Counted from the first letter of the stretch, positions 42,441 through 54,855 are shown. The stretch is 64,000 bases of DNA from Dromiciops gliroides (GCF_019393635.1 NC_057861.1:77507327-77571326); one strand, 5' to 3'. Made by a program: numbers and translations. The notes: generated from the sequence alone by a model not told the origin.

Positions 42441-43075
42441 GTGGGGTTTTTGCCTCTAGGAAAAGAAACAAACTCCTGTATGTTTAAAGTCCTTTGTTAT
42501 TCTGGCTCCGGCTTATCTTATTTCTGGCTGATTACATGTTATTCCCTTCCATGTACTTTCACACTGTGTTCCAGGTAAACTGGCTTAGTTGCTATTACCC
42601 ATACATAAATTCCCTCTTTCACCTTTGTGCTTTTGCACAGGGTATCCCATACCTAGAATACGCTTCCTTGTTTTTTATTGCCTCTTGGAGCCCCTAGCTA
42701 CCTTTAAGGCTCAGCTCAAGTAGCATTTCTTCAAAAGACCTTTTCTGATTCCCTCAATTGTTGGTTGTGCCCTTTCTCTCATCACTTTGTAAATATCCTG
42801 TATTTACTTATCTATGAGCATGCTGTGTCATAGTTCAGTGGTTAGTAGAGATATTGCCTTGAAAAAAACATGAAGTACCAAAAGTCTGAGAATAAAATAG
42901 AAATTGGATAGGATGGAATTTGAACTCATGTGTGTCATAATCTAATAGATTAATCTAATAATCTCTTGAGGTCAGGGACTACCTTGCTTTTATATTTTAT
43001 TCTATAACACTGAGGAGCACAATGCCTGGCTTATCCTAAGAACTTAATAAATGTATGCTGACTAACAAAAACAAG
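42441..43075 (+). mobile_element. L2 LINE 3' end
   Basis: 'taaagtcctttgttattctg', 'ctttaaggctcagctcaagt', 'cttaataaatgtatgctgac'. Confidence 0.82.
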
Positions 43076-43268
43076 CAAAAAATACTGATTCCATTGTTAC
43101 ATATGCAACAATCTATACAGTGTTTTATCTGTGTATTAAGCATTCTACTCCAGTATGCTCCTGTTTTTCTGCCATGATTAGAGAGTACTGTGTTTCATTA
43201 TCTGTTCTTTAGGCCCATCAGTTGTTTAAAAATTGACTCAGACTTCCATTTCCTTTTAATAATATTTT
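43076..43268. other. Unassigned sequence
   Basis: Probably LINE-derived, not assignable. Confidence 0.3.
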
Positions 43269-45170
43269 CATTTACATTGTTGTAGTCAATCAGCCAATAA
43301 ACATTTATTAAATATCTACTACATTCCAGGCACCATGTTAAGTATTATGGATACAAAGAAAGGCAAAAACTCACAATCTAATAGGGGAGACAATGTGTAA
43401 ACAACTATATACAAATTATATACAGGATAAATAGGAAAGAATCAACAGAGGGAAGTCACTAGAATTAACAGAGAGTAGGAAAGGTTTCCTGTAGAAGGTA
43501 GGATTTTAACTGGACCTTGAAGGAAACGAGGAGGCTTAGATTAAGAGGGAGAGCATTTCAGGCATTAGGGTGCAGCCGGTGAAAAAGCTCAAGTTGGGAA
43601 GAGTGTCTTATTCTTTTTTTTTTTTTTTTTTGCGGGGCAATGGAGGTTAAGTGACTTGCCCAGAGTCACACAGCTAGTAAGTGTCAAGTGTCTGAAGCCA
43701 GATTTGAACTCAGGTACTCCTGAATCCAGGGCCGGTGCTTTATCCACTGTGCCACCTAGCTGCCCCAAGTGTCTTATTCTTGGAAAAGAAAGTAAGGCCA
43801 GTGTCATTGGATTGAAGAGTGCATAGAAAGATATAATATGAAGACTGGAAAAAGGTGTATGTGTGGCAAGGGGGCGGGGCAGGGGTGGAGGGGGAGGGTT
43901 TAATTTCAAAGTGTTTTAAATACCAAATAGAGGTAGTGGGGTGACATGGTCAGACCTGGGCTTTAGAAAAATCACTTTGATGACTGAGTAGATGATGGAC
44001 TGGAGTAGGAGAGGCTTGTAGTAGGCAGACCAACAAGCAGGTGATTGAAGTACTCAGGCTTGAAGTGATGTGGGCCTGTACCACAGTGGTATGAGAGTGT
44101 TGGACAAAAAGTGTAGCAAAGGTGAAATGAACAAGCCTCTAAAATAAGTTAGATATAGGGGATGAAGGATAGTGAGGAGTCAAGGTTGTGAGTCTGGATA
44201 GATTATTCAGAATGATTGAAGGGCTGTTAGAGATGCAAAATTGGAGGTCAGAGAGATTGGGGAAGGTTAGGTAGATTTGGGAATTCTCCACATAGTGATG
44301 GTAGTTCAATCCATGAGAACTGATAAAATCATCAAGTGAAATAGTATAGAGGGAGAAGGGAAGAGGGACCGGCATAGAGCCTTATGGGATACCCCTGGTT
44401 AGCAGTCATGGCCTGGATGAAGATCCAGACAAGAAGACTGAGAAGAAACTGCCAGGTAGGAGGAGTACCAGGAGAAAGTAGTGTCCAGAAAATCTAGAGA
44501 GAAGAGAATATCAAGGAGAAGTGGGTGATTGACAGTATCAAAGGATGCAGTAAGATCAAGGATGTGGTTTGAGAAATTGCCATTGGATGAGTTAATTAGG
44601 AAGGTGTAAAAAGATTGCCTAAAAGCAGTGAGGGCCCAGTTGAGGCTATGTAACATAAATTTGTAGTGGACTCAACCATGATGATTGTGTGATTTTCTTC
44701 ACTTTTGTTCAGCAGTGTGTTTATAGGGATGAAGGGAGCAGATGTGATCCAAGGCTGAGGCTTGGAAGGACACAATAGGTAATATGGGTCAACAGACAAG
44801 GGACTTTAGAGAAGAGGACAGTGTAAAGTGAAACTGGTTTACCTAGGGATCAAGTGGAGAAGGAGAAGAATGTGGATAGTTCAGGGGTGATGGCTAAGGA
44901 GAGAACTGAGGAGTCTAGAGATTGGAAGTTCACCGTGTGGAGACAGAGTAGGGTTTAGTATTAGAAGGTAGGAGAGGTGGAAACCCAATAGATTGTGAAC
45001 ATATAAGGGAATTTCAGAGTTCATGAACATGCAAGTGGTGCATTTATGAGTGATGGTAAGATCAAGGGTATGTACCATCTTTAGTGTGGTTGGGGTAGGG
45101 TGGAGGAGTAAGACATTGGAAATGAGTAAGTTAATGAACTGGGAGGTTAGAATGTTTGAGGGAGTATTAA
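43269..45170 (-). mobile_element. L2 LINE from endonuclease end to 3' tail
   Basis: A long single L2 on the - strand. Reading down from 45,080: DLTITHKCTTCMFMNSEIPL (end of the endonuclease region), then TASFDTVNHPLLLDILFSLD near 44,500 (reverse-transcriptase palm), then the 3' part and tail at 43,269-43,560 ('caataaacatttattaaata'). A SINE at 43,616 interrupts it. Stops break all frames. Confidence 0.85.
43616..43767 (-). mobile_element. CORE-SINE
   Basis: Exact target duplication AGTGTCTTATTCTT at 43,602-43,615 and 43,768-43,781. Confidence 0.95.
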
Positions 45171-46030
45171 TTTATATGTATATTGTTTTCTTTGGTTCTG
45201 CTTATTTCACTCTGTACAACTTCATATCAGTCTTTCCATGTTTCTCTGAATATTTAGATCATATTCAATAAGTTCTTACTTCACAACAATATTTTGTTAC
45301 ATTCATGTCCTATAGTTTTTTCAGCCTTTCCCCAGTTAATAGGCTTCTACTTTGTTTCCAGTTTGGTATCACAGAGTTGTGCTATGAATAATTTAGTGCA
45401 TATTAGACATTTGTTTCTATCCTTCTTTGTGGTATATTCCCCCACTATTGGTATTGCTTGATTAAAGGATATATAGCTGGCTTAGTGACTTGTGCCATTC
45501 CAAATTGATATTCACAATAGTTGTACCAGTTCATCAAGGGTGTATTAGTGTGCCTGTCTTTCCCTAGCTATGCCAACATTTACTATTCACTTTTTTGGTC
45601 ATCTTTGCCAATTTGCTGGATGTATGAGATAGCAGATTTGTTCTATGGGTATCTACAGTGTATGTTCTTTGTTTCTCCTATTCTCCATTTATTGATTTAA
45701 AAAATACATGTAATATACCAATATGTGTATGTATATACATATAGTTTGTTTAGGAGCTTATTCAGCTCTGCATTTGCTTTCTCATTAACTCTTTGGTGGA
45801 TTTATATTCTGAGAGTGAGACTAGAAAATCTATAAAAAATTTTTTTGAGCTATTCTGACTGCTTAATTATTAGATACATAAATATTTAAAGTGGTTAGCT
45901 CTCATCTTGATTAGGATCTTTTAGAAAAATATAATGTTTTTGATGACTTTAGGTTTGAATTTTACTTTTCCTGGTGTCATCAGTGACATTCCCACATTTT
46001 GTCATTTCAGACATAGCACAGTACATTTTT

Positions 46031-47258
46031 TTTGATGCTTTATTTTATTTTATTTTTTAATGTATAAGGTATTTTATTTTTTCCGTTACATGTAAAGATA
46101 GTTCTCAACTTTTGTTTATACAAGCTTTACAATTTCAGATTTTTCTCCCTCCCTCCTCTCCCTCCCCCCTTCCCTAGACAGCAGGTAATCTGATATAGGT
46201 TATGTCTATATATCTCTATACATATACATATATAGATATATACACACACATATATATACACATAATAACATTAATCCTATTTCTGCATTAATCCTGTTAC
46301 AAGAGAAAAAATCAGAGCAGTGATGCAAAACCTCAAAATAGAAAAAAAAAACACAACAGCACCCAAAACAAAAGAAATAATATGGTTCAATCAGCATTTA
46401 TACTCCACAGTTCTTTCTTTCTTTTTTTTTCTTGGATTTGGAGATCCTCTTCTATCATGAGTTCCCTGGAACTCTTCTGTACCATTGCATTGGTGAGAAG
46501 AATATAGTCCATCACAGTAGATCAACACTCAATGTTGATGATACTGTGTACAATGTTCTTCTGGTTCTGCTCATCTCACTCATCATCAGCTCACGTAAGA
46601 CCCTCCAGGTTTCTCTGAACTCTTCCTGCTCATCATTTCTTACAGCACAATAGTATTCCATTGTATTCATATACCACAACTTGTCCAGCCATTCCCCAAT
46701 TGATGGGCACCCCCTCAACTTCCAATTCCTTGCTACCACGTAAAGAGCAGCTATAAATATTTTTGTACATGTGGGTCCCTTTCCCCCTTCCATGATTTCT
46801 TTGGGCAAAAGACCTAAAAGTGGAATTGCTGGGTCAAAGGGTATGCACAGCTTTATAGCCCTTTGGGCATAATTCCAAATTGCTCTCCAGAATGGTTGGA
46901 TCAGCTCACAGCTCCACCAACAATGGATTAGTGTTCCAATTTTTTCACAGCCTCTCCAACATTTATTATCTTCCTTTTTTGTCATTTTAGCCAATCTGAT
47001 AGGTGTCAGGTGGTACCTCAGAGTTGTTTTAATTTGCATCTCTCTAATCATTAGAGATTTAGAGCATTTTTTCATATGGGAATAGATAGCTTTGGTTTCT
47101 TCATCAGAAAACTGCCTGTTCATATCCTTTGACCATTTCTCAATTGGGGAATGACTTGGATTCTTATAAATTTGATTTAATTCCCTATATATTTTAGAGA
47201 TGAGGCCTTTATCAGAAGCACTGGCCTCAAAAATTGTTTCTCAGTTTTCTGCCTCCCT
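46031..47258 (-). mobile_element. Younger L1 LINE with intact ORF2 C-terminus
   Basis: Exact 14-base target duplication CACAGTACATTTTT at 46,017-46,030 and 47,259-47,272. The frame at 46,512-47,123 is open for 203 codons and reads as the C-terminal part of L1 ORF2: NRQFSDEETKAIYSHMKKC, CWRGCEKIGTLIHCWW (the cysteine-rich C-terminal motif), FDPAIPLLGLLPKE, CPSIGEWLDKLWYMNTMEYY. The rest is 3' untranslated region. 5'-truncated, so it cannot move itself, but little decayed. Confidence 0.95.
46200..46262 (+). repeat. TA/CATA simple repeat in an L1 3' UTR
   Basis: TATATACA-type units within the L1 3' untranslated region. Confidence 0.8.
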
Positions 47259-47870
47259 CACAGTACATTTTTGATGACCTTTTCTGTTTAATTCAACTCA
47301 ACAAATATTTATGTTTAGTCTAAATTGAACAACATTTTAAATTTTGTTTTGTTATACATTTTGTTTTATTAACTAATCTAGTCCATTTACATTTAACATT
47401 ACAGTTGTTAGGTTAATCTTCTATCATTCTTTTTTCCATTGTTATTCAGTTTATTGGAATGAAATCCATACTTTCTTATTCTTATTATTTCTTTTGTTTA
47501 TCCAAACCTAACGAAGCTACTCTAAACAAAATTCCTGTTTTGTACTAATACTTTGTGTGTAGGTTCTTTTAACTAAATTTTCCCTTTGTCAGAAACAGGA
47601 AGTTTATTTTGTATCAACTATACTGTAGTCCCACCTTTTTTCCCTTCTCTTGTTTATATGAAACTTTTAGTGGTTTAGCAATGTAATACTTGTAGAGTTC
47701 TCATATTTTGTTAGCAACTGGTTTATCTTGATTTTCAAAGCGTGAAGCTTTAAAAAAATGCTTATCTTTTTGGCTTAAAGGGTGAAGAATTTATCTTAGA
47801 GTAAACTTGTTCAAGGATTTCCTTGAAGTGCTTATGTCCGTCTTTAAAGTTCTAAGAGTCCAAAAGTCTT

Positions 47871-47960
47871 ATTAAAAGCTGCCTACTGTGTGCTGAGCAC
47901 TGTGTCAGGTACCAGAGGTACAAAGGTTAAAAAATGAAAGTGTTAAAAAACTTTTTTGGG
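47871..47960 (-). mobile_element. L2 LINE 3' tip
   Basis: 'gcctactgtgtgctgagcac', 'tgtcaggtaccagaggtaca'; then a G-run at 47,958. Confidence 0.7.
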
Positions 47961-47999
47961 GGGGGGGGAGAAGCACTCATATGTAAGTAGGAATGGAGG

Positions 48000-48190
48000 T
48001 GAATGATAATAATATGCAAAATTATTATGTAGGGCTTAAAGGTTTTCGCAGTGCTTTACATATCTCACTTGATCCTAGTACCTGGGGTCCCAAGAAGTTA
48101 AGTGACTTATCCAGGGTCACACAGCAGAGGTAGGGCTGAACCCAGGTCTTCCTGATTCCAAGGCCAGCCCAATATTTACTACACTATATG
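48000..48190 (-). mobile_element. MIR SINE
   Basis: 'gtgctttacatatctcactt', 'tccagggtcacacagcagag'. Confidence 0.8.
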
Positions 48191-48870
48191 GCTCTTATTT
48201 ATAAAGCAACACACCTTAATCTCAGTCAGTCCACAAGCCTTCCCATTCCTATTAGCCAGGCACCTTGCGAAGTGCTAAGAATACAAATACAAGTAGAAAG
48301 ACAGACAGTCACTGGTCTCAAGGGGGAAGTGCTCTTCATGGGGTTTGGCAGAAGAATTTTTGAGTGCAGCCTGAAGAGGAATGAGACTTGGCTGGCTTTG
48401 GTGCCCTCCTTAAATGGAGATTCTGGAAGGATCCTTCCAATCGGGGGAGAGGCCATGGGGAGGAGGATACTTCCCACTCCTGAATTCTACGGAGGCTTTA
48501 GGCTGAAGAGCTGGGGCTTGCCACAAGTCTTCCCTGTCCTTCCCTTCCCCTACTTGGTGGCGGTGGAAAGAAATCATTCAGGCTTAGGTTTGCCTTAAGT
48601 CTTGGGTCTTCACAAAAGAGATCAGAAAGGGACTCAGTGTACACTGTAAACCTACAAACTATCTATTTTCTCTACACAAAAGAAGTGTTTAAAACCCTGA
48701 GATTCATAAGCAAACATTGATAAAGCCTTAACACATGATATATAGTAACCTATAACTCATATTCTCCTGGGAGGCTGATAACTTAATACACTAAAAAGTA
48801 AAACAATTTTTGGGCCTGTTAAACAGTCATTTGACCTTTGGTCTTTAAGGAAACTTACTTGGCTTCTTTC
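48191..48870. other. Mostly unassigned; open frame without known homology
   Basis: The first 90 bases look like an inverted L2 tail. A + strand frame stays open over 48,188-48,598 (136 codons), but no domain, signal or membrane segment can be seen and it begins in repeat sequence. I do not call it a gene. Confidence 0.35.
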
Positions 48871-49115
48871 AACACAACTCAAATCCCACGTCATATAGGA
48901 GTTCTTTCGGATCCCTCTTATGGCTGGTGCTTTCCCTTTGACATCACCTTCCATCTATTCTGTCTATATTTTGTGTGTATGTAGTTGTTTGCACATTGTC
49001 TTCCTCATTAGAACGGGAACTCATGGAGGGCAGTGACTACATTTTTGTCTTCCTTTGTATCTCCAGTGCCTGACACATACCAAACATTTAATGCTTATTG
49101 ATTGATTCACTGACC
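48870..49115 (+). mobile_element. L2 LINE 3' end
   Basis: 'aactcatggagggcagtgac', 'ctccagtgcctgacacatac', then 'tgcttattgattgattcact'. Confidence 0.8.
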
Positions 49116-49554
49116 AAATCATCAGTGTCCAAACAGCTTTATCAAGGGCTATATCATTTGGCAAAAACGAGGACATGGAGTGGATTCATCCCCCTGTTGT
49201 AGGTCATCTTCTCTATGGGAAAAATTGTTGTAGCTCCAGAGAGCCCCTTTCATGGTGTGGGATTGATGAGAAGGAACTTTCCACCTTTCAGATTCACAAG
49301 GTTGCCTCCAAAGCTGAAAATGGCCTCAGGATTTCTGTTCTGTCACTTCTGTACAAAGAAAGAAGCCTCAGCAGGAGCAGCCTGCACTTAATGGGGCCTC
49401 AATACATGTTCTATGAAATGGCCCTTCTAGGCTATCTCTGCATGTGCTCCGTGGGATGTACTCTACCCCTAATTAATTAATTTATAACAACATTATTTAT
49501 AATAGTGGCAAAAAAACTCCTCAAAAATATCTGAATAGATTTGACAGAAATAAT
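49116..49554. other. Unassigned sequence
   Basis: A 101-codon + strand frame (49,175-49,480) shows no recognisable domain. No named repeat. Confidence 0.35.
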
Positions 49555-49750
49555 GTAATTCAATCTAACAAGCATTTATTTATTTATCTATTCATCTATT
49601 TATTTATTTATTTATTGACAAGCATTTATTAAGTACCAACTATCGTGTCAGACACTATGCTGAGGATACAAAAGTAAAATAGAAACAAATCAAACAGTTG
49701 GAGAGCTTAGCCCTTCTCCAAGGGGAGGAAGCAAGATAGTAAAAATGCCC
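49555..49750 (-). mobile_element. L2 LINE 3' end with (TTTA)n
   Basis: The target-like word 'aagcatttatt' appears twice around a (TTTA/TCTA)n run at about 49,568-49,617, followed by L2 words 'aagtaccaactatcgtgtca'. Confidence 0.75.
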
Positions 49751-49779
49751 ATACTTTACAAATTGGATCATAGATTTTC

Positions 49780-50840
49780 TGCAACGTCAATGGATTATTT
49801 TATAGAAGTAGATGAACACTAACAGATAAAAATCACTGCTTTACTACAGTAATTTATTATCTCAATTTTTTTGTTGCATTTTTCTGAATTTTCTAGATAT
49901 ACAATCATACCACATAATAAATAGAAACGTTTTAATCTCATTAATACTTTTTAAGTTTCCTTTGCATGGATATTACTGCTATAGCTGTTATTTCTAAAAC
50001 AGTGTCAAATTGAAGTGATGAAAGTAAGTAACCCTATTTGGGGCTTTTTTTTTTAAGAGGAAATGCTTGAAATGTTTCTCCAACATGTATAAGATTAACT
50101 TGTGGTTTTAAAAATGCCTCAAAAAAACTGCTTTAGAGAAAATCTTGTTAATCATAAATGGATTCTGTATTTCATCAAAGACCCTTTTCTATATTGATAT
50201 CATAATGTTTGTGAGTATTGCATTCATTGTTTTCCTATACATAACTGATTGACTCACCCTTGGATTCTTAGTATGACCTAATTGGTCAGAGTGAATAATT
50301 TTTTGATGTTTTGGCGTATTCTATTTGTTAATATATTTACAATTATATTAATTAGCTTGATCAGTATTTTTCCTTTTCATCCTTGTCTTTGCCATGTTTG
50401 GCAAACAAAACTTTCTTTGTCAAAAGAATTCATTAGTGTACTATCTTTTTCTATATTAAGATATGGTGGATTAAGCAGGGATTACTTGTTCTTTGAGAGT
50501 TTGAAAAAATTCACTTTTGACTATGTTTTTGATGCCTTTTTTTGAGGAAGATCATTAATGGTTTATCTGATTTTTTTCCCCCTCTGAGATTAGACTATTT
50601 AGGTTCTTTTTTTTTTTTTTTTTTTGCTGCTTTGTCAGTTTGAATAATCTGTATTTTGGGAAATTTTAATGGATTTCTTTTAAATTATCATGTGTGTTTT
50701 ACTATAGTTATCTCTAATAATTTTAAACATTTCTTTTGTATTTTCTGTGTCTTTTCCTTCCAAACTTCTAATTTTTGTAATGTTTTCTCACTCCTTTTCT
50801 GATTACATTTGCTATCTTTATTGACCTGTAATAATAATTT
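49780..50840 (-). mobile_element. Very old L1 ORF2
   Basis: Word order matches the inverted L1 ORF2 reverse-transcriptase region: 'acccttggattcttagtatg', 'gatcagtatttttccttttc', 'gatcattaatggtttatctg'. Heavily decayed; limits approximate. Confidence 0.6.
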
Positions 50841-50981
50841 TTTTTAAGTGAGGCAATTGGGGTTAAGTGACTTGCCCAGGGTCACACAGCTAGTAAGTGT
50901 TAAGTGTCTGAGGCTGGATCTGAACTCAGGTATTCCTGAATCCAGGGCCGGTGCTCTATCCACTGTGCCACCTAGCTGCCC
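50841..50981 (-). mobile_element. CORE-SINE
   Basis: Target words TGTAATAATAATT and CTATAATAATTCTT lie on each side. Confidence 0.93.
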
Positions 50982-50989
50982 CTATAATA

Positions 50990-51195
50990 ATTCTTACTAA
51001 TAATATAGCACTTTAAGGTTTGTAAAAGTGTTTTACATATATGATTTGATTTGATTTAACTATTGAAGTAGGCGCTATTATTATTCCCATTTTACAAGAG
51101 AAGAAACTGAGGTTCAGCAATTAAATGAGTTGCCCAGGTCACACAACTAGTAAGTATCAGAGGTCTTCCTGACTCTAAGTCTAGACCTCTTTTAG
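50990..51195 (-). mobile_element. MIR SINE
   Basis: 'atagcactttaaggtttgta', 'cccattttacaagagaagaa', then a worn head. Confidence 0.8.
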
Positions 51196-51224
51196 CTTAG
51201 CTTAATATTAGTGGTGGATGCCAG

Positions 51225-51430
51225 CTGTTAAAAACAATACTGTATTTTGAGTGAGAGGACTTGAATTTGAATCCTAGCTTTTGTATGTGATCTATGTATA
51301 GTACAGGCTTCTGTACACTAGTACAGGAAAGTACCAGCTACTTTACCTTTTCTGTCATCTGTAAAATGAGAACATTAGACTAGATAACTCCCCAACTGCC
51401 TTGCAGCCAGCCCTAAGTCCATTATCCTGG
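51225..51430 (+). mobile_element. MIR SINE
   Basis: 'aggacttgaatttgaatcct', 'ctgtcatctgtaaaatgaga'. Confidence 0.7.
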
Positions 51431-51790
51431 TAAGGCTTGTTTCTTGGTGAATATAGAATTGGAATCTAGCCTTTGTATCTGTGAGAATGAGGGTGGGGTA
51501 TTCCAAACAAACATAGGAAATGACATGAGCACTGAAAGCACCATGTTGGGGATAACTAACACAAGGAATCAAATTGTATTCAGAACACAGCAGCGCACAC
51601 TGTATTTTGGAGCCAAAGGCATGGCCTTTGCTGTGGAAAAGGCATGGCCATAAGGCCAGAATCGGGAGTTTGAACTTTTTAGTCTGTAGTCTGTGGGGAA
51701 CCTTTGAAAGTTTTTTGAGTAGGGAAATACAAGGATCTAAGCAATATCTTAAAAGACTGACCTGGTTGTTTGTGAAGAGTGAATTGGAGA
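51431..51790. other. Unassigned sequence, perhaps L2
   Basis: Open + strand frames are short and lack motifs. Words near 51,690-51,760 resemble an inverted L2. Confidence 0.35.
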
Positions 51791-51794
51791 GGAG

Positions 51795-52215
51795 ACTAAG
51801 CTTTACATGTATTAGTCATTTGAGTCTCATAATACCCCTAGAAGGTAGTTGGTACAATTGTTGTTGTTATATAGATGAGGAAATTGAAACCCAGATAGGT
51901 GAAATCATTTACCCAGGGTAGTATAGCTAGGTGAACACAGTTAGGATTAAAGGGTTTAGAGCTCTAAAGGAGTTAGTGATCTTCTAATCCAACCCACTCA
52001 TTTTGTAGATGAAGAAACCGAGGCCCATGTATTATCTGGTTTTCACCACAGCCCTATGAGGTAGGTGATATTATTATCTCTGTTTTACAGATGAAGAAAC
52101 TGAGGCTGAGAGAGGTAAAATGACTTGTCCAGTATCATACAGCTAGTAAATGTCTAAAGCAGAATTCAGACTCAGATCTTCCTGACTTTATAAGTCTAGT
52201 ATTAAAAGATAATAG
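51795..52215 (-). mobile_element. Two or three MIR fragments in tandem
   Basis: Separate starts at 51,795, 51,965 and about 52,030, each with 'gatgaggaaa' or 'gatgaagaaa' words. Confidence 0.7.
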
Positions 52216-52439
52216 AATTTTCTGTAAAAATCCAAGTTGCTAAGACCCTAATCTGGACTGGCCTAGTAGCCGCTACTGAATTGTAATAGGTATTTAGTAA
52301 TTCGTGTTCTGTGAACAGCCCTGTGCCAGGCACTGAATGGAGTGCGTGAGGGATCTCAGAGGCATGAGGCTTGGGGAATAGATTACAATGTCAGGAGCCT
52401 GAATGTGGTCGCCCAAGGTGGAAACCTTCAGGCAGTGAT

Positions 52440-52848
52440 TCATAGGATTATAGATTTAGAACAAGAAGAGAACTCAGAAATTATTTAGTCAAACATCCTC
52501 ATTTTATAGATGAGGAAACTGAGGACAAGAAAAATTAAATGACTTACCTAGATCACACCAGAGAGTAAGGAGAACCAGGATTCCAAACTAGGGGGCCTCT
52601 GATTGTAAATCTATTGCCTTTTCCTTGCCTATGTGATGTGGTAGAAATACAAGATAGGCAGAGCCTCATAGAGGCAAAGCATGTATTCTTCCACTGAGTG
52701 TTAGAGCAGGATACCATACAAAGCCCAGGAGCCTGGGAAACTGAAGCCCAGAGATGGGAAGGTACCTGTTCAAAAACACAGAGTAAGTTGGAACAGAGTC
52801 TGGACTGGAACCCAGGTCTCCTGACTTCCCCTCCATTGTCCTTTTCAG
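52440..52848 (-). mobile_element. MIR-like fragments
   Basis: 'cataggattatagatttaga' and 'tgaggaaactgaggacaaga' at the left; a second worn copy at about 52,700-52,848 ends 'cccaggtctcctgacttccc'. Confidence 0.65.
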
Positions 52849-53091
52849 AGCAGCTAGGTGGCACTGTGGATAGAGTGCTGGGCCAAGAGTCAAAGGAAGA
52901 CTCATCTTCCTGAGTTCAAATCTGGCCTCAGACACTTCCTAGCTGTGTGACCCTGGGCAAGTCACTTACCCTGTTTGCCTTAGTTTCCTCATCTATAAAA
53001 TGAGCTGGATAAGGAAATGGCAAACCACTCTAGTATCATTGCCAAGAAAAACCCAAATGGGGTTAAAGAGACTCTGATACAACTAAGCAAC
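52849..53091 (+). mobile_element. SINE with RTE-type tail
   Basis: 'agcagctaggtggcactgtg', 'aggaaatggcaaaccactct', tail 'ctctgatacaactaagcaac'. Confidence 0.82.
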
Positions 53092-53094
53092 AAA

Positions 53095-53264
53095 TTCCTT
53101 CTCCATCTAATTTTTTAGATGAGGAACTGAGGCAAACAGGGTTAAGTGACTTGCCCAGGGTCACACAATTAATAAGTATCTGAGGTTGGATTTGAACTCA
53201 TGAAGATGAATCTTCCTGATTATGTCTAGTGTTCTTTCTATACACCGTGCCACCTAGCTGCCCC
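53095..53264 (-). mobile_element. CORE-SINE-related fragment
   Basis: Inverted 'gatgaggaactgaggcaaac' joined to a CORE and head ending 'ccacctagctgcccc'. It faces the previous SINE tail to tail. Confidence 0.75.
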
Positions 53265-53265
53265 C

Positions 53266-53266
53266 T

Positions 53267-53304
<38 letters not shown>

Positions 53305-53343
53305 TATATATATACATACATACATACATATATACATATACAT

Positions 53344-53374
<31 letters not shown>
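53266..53374 (+). repeat. (TA)n/(CATA)n simple repeat
   Basis: Alternating TA runs, CACACA and TACATA units over about 110 bases. Prone to cruciform or slippage. Confidence 0.95.
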
Positions 53375-53765
53375 GCTTTATAGCTATCCTGGGTTCTATA
53401 GGTATTGTCATTCCTATTTTATAGATGTAGGCAGTTAGGTGGCAAGGTATATAGAAAGAACACTAGGATTCATCAAATCCAACTTCAGAGACTTACTAGT
53501 GTGTGACCCTGGACACTAGTTAAGTATCTTACCCCTGCTTGCCTCAGTTTCCTCATCTGTAAAATGAGCTGGATAAGGAAATGGCAAACCACTCTGGTAT
53601 CTTTGCCAAGAAAACCCCACATGGGTTCAAAAAGAGTTGGACAACTGAGACAACTGAACGTTTTATAGATGAGGAAATTGAAGCTTAGCAAAGTCAAATG
53701 TGAGGGACAGGATTTTAATCCACATTTTCTTAACTCCAAGTCCAGAATTTCATTCCCTACAGTGC
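53375..53765 (-). mobile_element. MIR SINE split by an RTE-tail SINE
   Basis: 'cattcctattttatagatg' resumes after the insertion as 'ttttatagatgaggaaattg'. Confidence 0.7.
53428..53660 (+). mobile_element. SINE with RTE-type tail
   Basis: Exact target duplication TTTTATAGATG at 53,417-53,427 and 53,661-53,671. Tail 'gagttggacaactgagacaa'. Confidence 0.88.
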
Positions 53766-53995
53766 ACTGCTTCTGATCATCTTAGCTCCCCAGTCCTTAT
53801 TCATATGTGAGTGTGCCAGTTGTATCAAGGGCCCCCAGGGTATGTTGCTGATGGATTCCTAAATTGTGCTATGATCTCATTCAGTACCTTGGCAGGTTGT
53901 TAGCAGTGGAAGAGCATCAGTTACATGAACTGTGGGGAAGAAGGGAAGTGGCAACCATCAGGAGACACTTGGCTTGTGATGCCAAGTCCCCACAT
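53766..53995. other. Unassigned sequence
   Basis: No gene or repeat recognised. Confidence 0.35.
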
Positions 53996-54004
53996 GCTAT
54001 ATTT

Positions 54005-54150
54005 TTTTTTCCACCTGCTATATTTTCCCATTAGATTGTAAGCTCCTTGAAGGCAGAGACTGTCTTTCTGCTTGTATATGTATCCTCAGCACTTAGCACA
54101 GTGCCTAGCATATAATAAATGCTTAATAAATGCTCGTGGATTGACTGCTG
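54005..54150 (+). mobile_element. L2 LINE 3' tail
   Basis: 'ccattagattgtaagctcct', 'cttagcacagtgcctagcat', 'gcttaataaatgctcg'. Confidence 0.85.
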
Positions 54151-54159
54151 ACCATTGAA

Positions 54160-54855
54160 GGAGGTCTGAAATGGAAGACTCCTAGGAATCTGTTTTTGGC
54201 TCTATGCTGCTCAACATTCTTATCTATGATGTGGATCAAGATGTGACATATAGATCAGACTTGGAGAAGACACAAAATGGATGACAAAGCCTAAATCCAA
54301 AAAGATTTCAATAAGCTAGAATGGCGAGCTTTATCACATTAAAATGCAATCTAACAGTGAGTTAGTTGCCTTTTGGACAGATATAGAATTGTGCCTGGCA
54401 CATAGTAAGGGACACTTTATTCAGGATTGGATAAGTAGGATGATTGTTTTGTTTTGTTTTGGTGAGGCAATTGGGGTTAAATGACTTGCCCAGGGTCACA
54501 CAGCTAGTAAGTGTCATGTGTCTGAGGCTGGATTTGAACTCAGGTCCTCCTGAATCCAGGGCCAGTGCTCTGTTCACTGTACCACCTAGCTGCCCCTAGG
54601 TAGGATGATTATGGGAAATTTTGTATGTTTTATTGGACTTTTAATGTGAGTCAATAGTGTTACATGACTGCTAAAAAAATGAATGGAATTGATGTTCCCC
54701 CTACTCTCTGACCAAATCATATCACACCTGGAGTATTGTTTTCAGTTCTAAGTACCACATTTTAGGAGGGATATTGTCAAACTGGAGAGGGTCCAGAAGA
54801 AGATGACCAAGGTGATGAGGGGATGGAATGGAAAAGCTCTTATTCATAATAACTG
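54160..54855 (+). mobile_element. CR1/L3 LINE 3' part split by a SINE
   Basis: 'ctatgctgctcaacattctt' reads as the CR1/L3 'LLFNILIYD' block. After the SINE come 'cctggagtattgttttcagt' and 'actggagagggtccagaaga', typical of its 3' coding end. Confidence 0.75.
54446..54597 (-). mobile_element. CORE-SINE
   Basis: Target duplication ARGTAGGATGATT at 54,433-54,445 and 54,598-54,610. TTTTG tail. Confidence 0.95.

Larger units (their letters stand above)
45171..47870 (-). mobile_element. Older L1 LINE split by a younger L1
   Basis: Pieces 45,171-46,016 and about 47,273-47,870 are worn L1 ORF2 on the - strand ('ccccagttaataggcttcta', 'tctagtccatttacatttaa'). They rejoin at the duplicated CACAGTACATTTTT. 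Confidence 0.75.

Noticed and set aside
48188..48598. 136-codon + strand frame as a gene
   Set aside because: It begins in MIR/L2 sequence and has no recognisable domain; such a length is not rare by chance in 64 kb.
49175..49480. 101-codon + strand frame
   Set aside because: No domain, start context or splice signals; likely chance.
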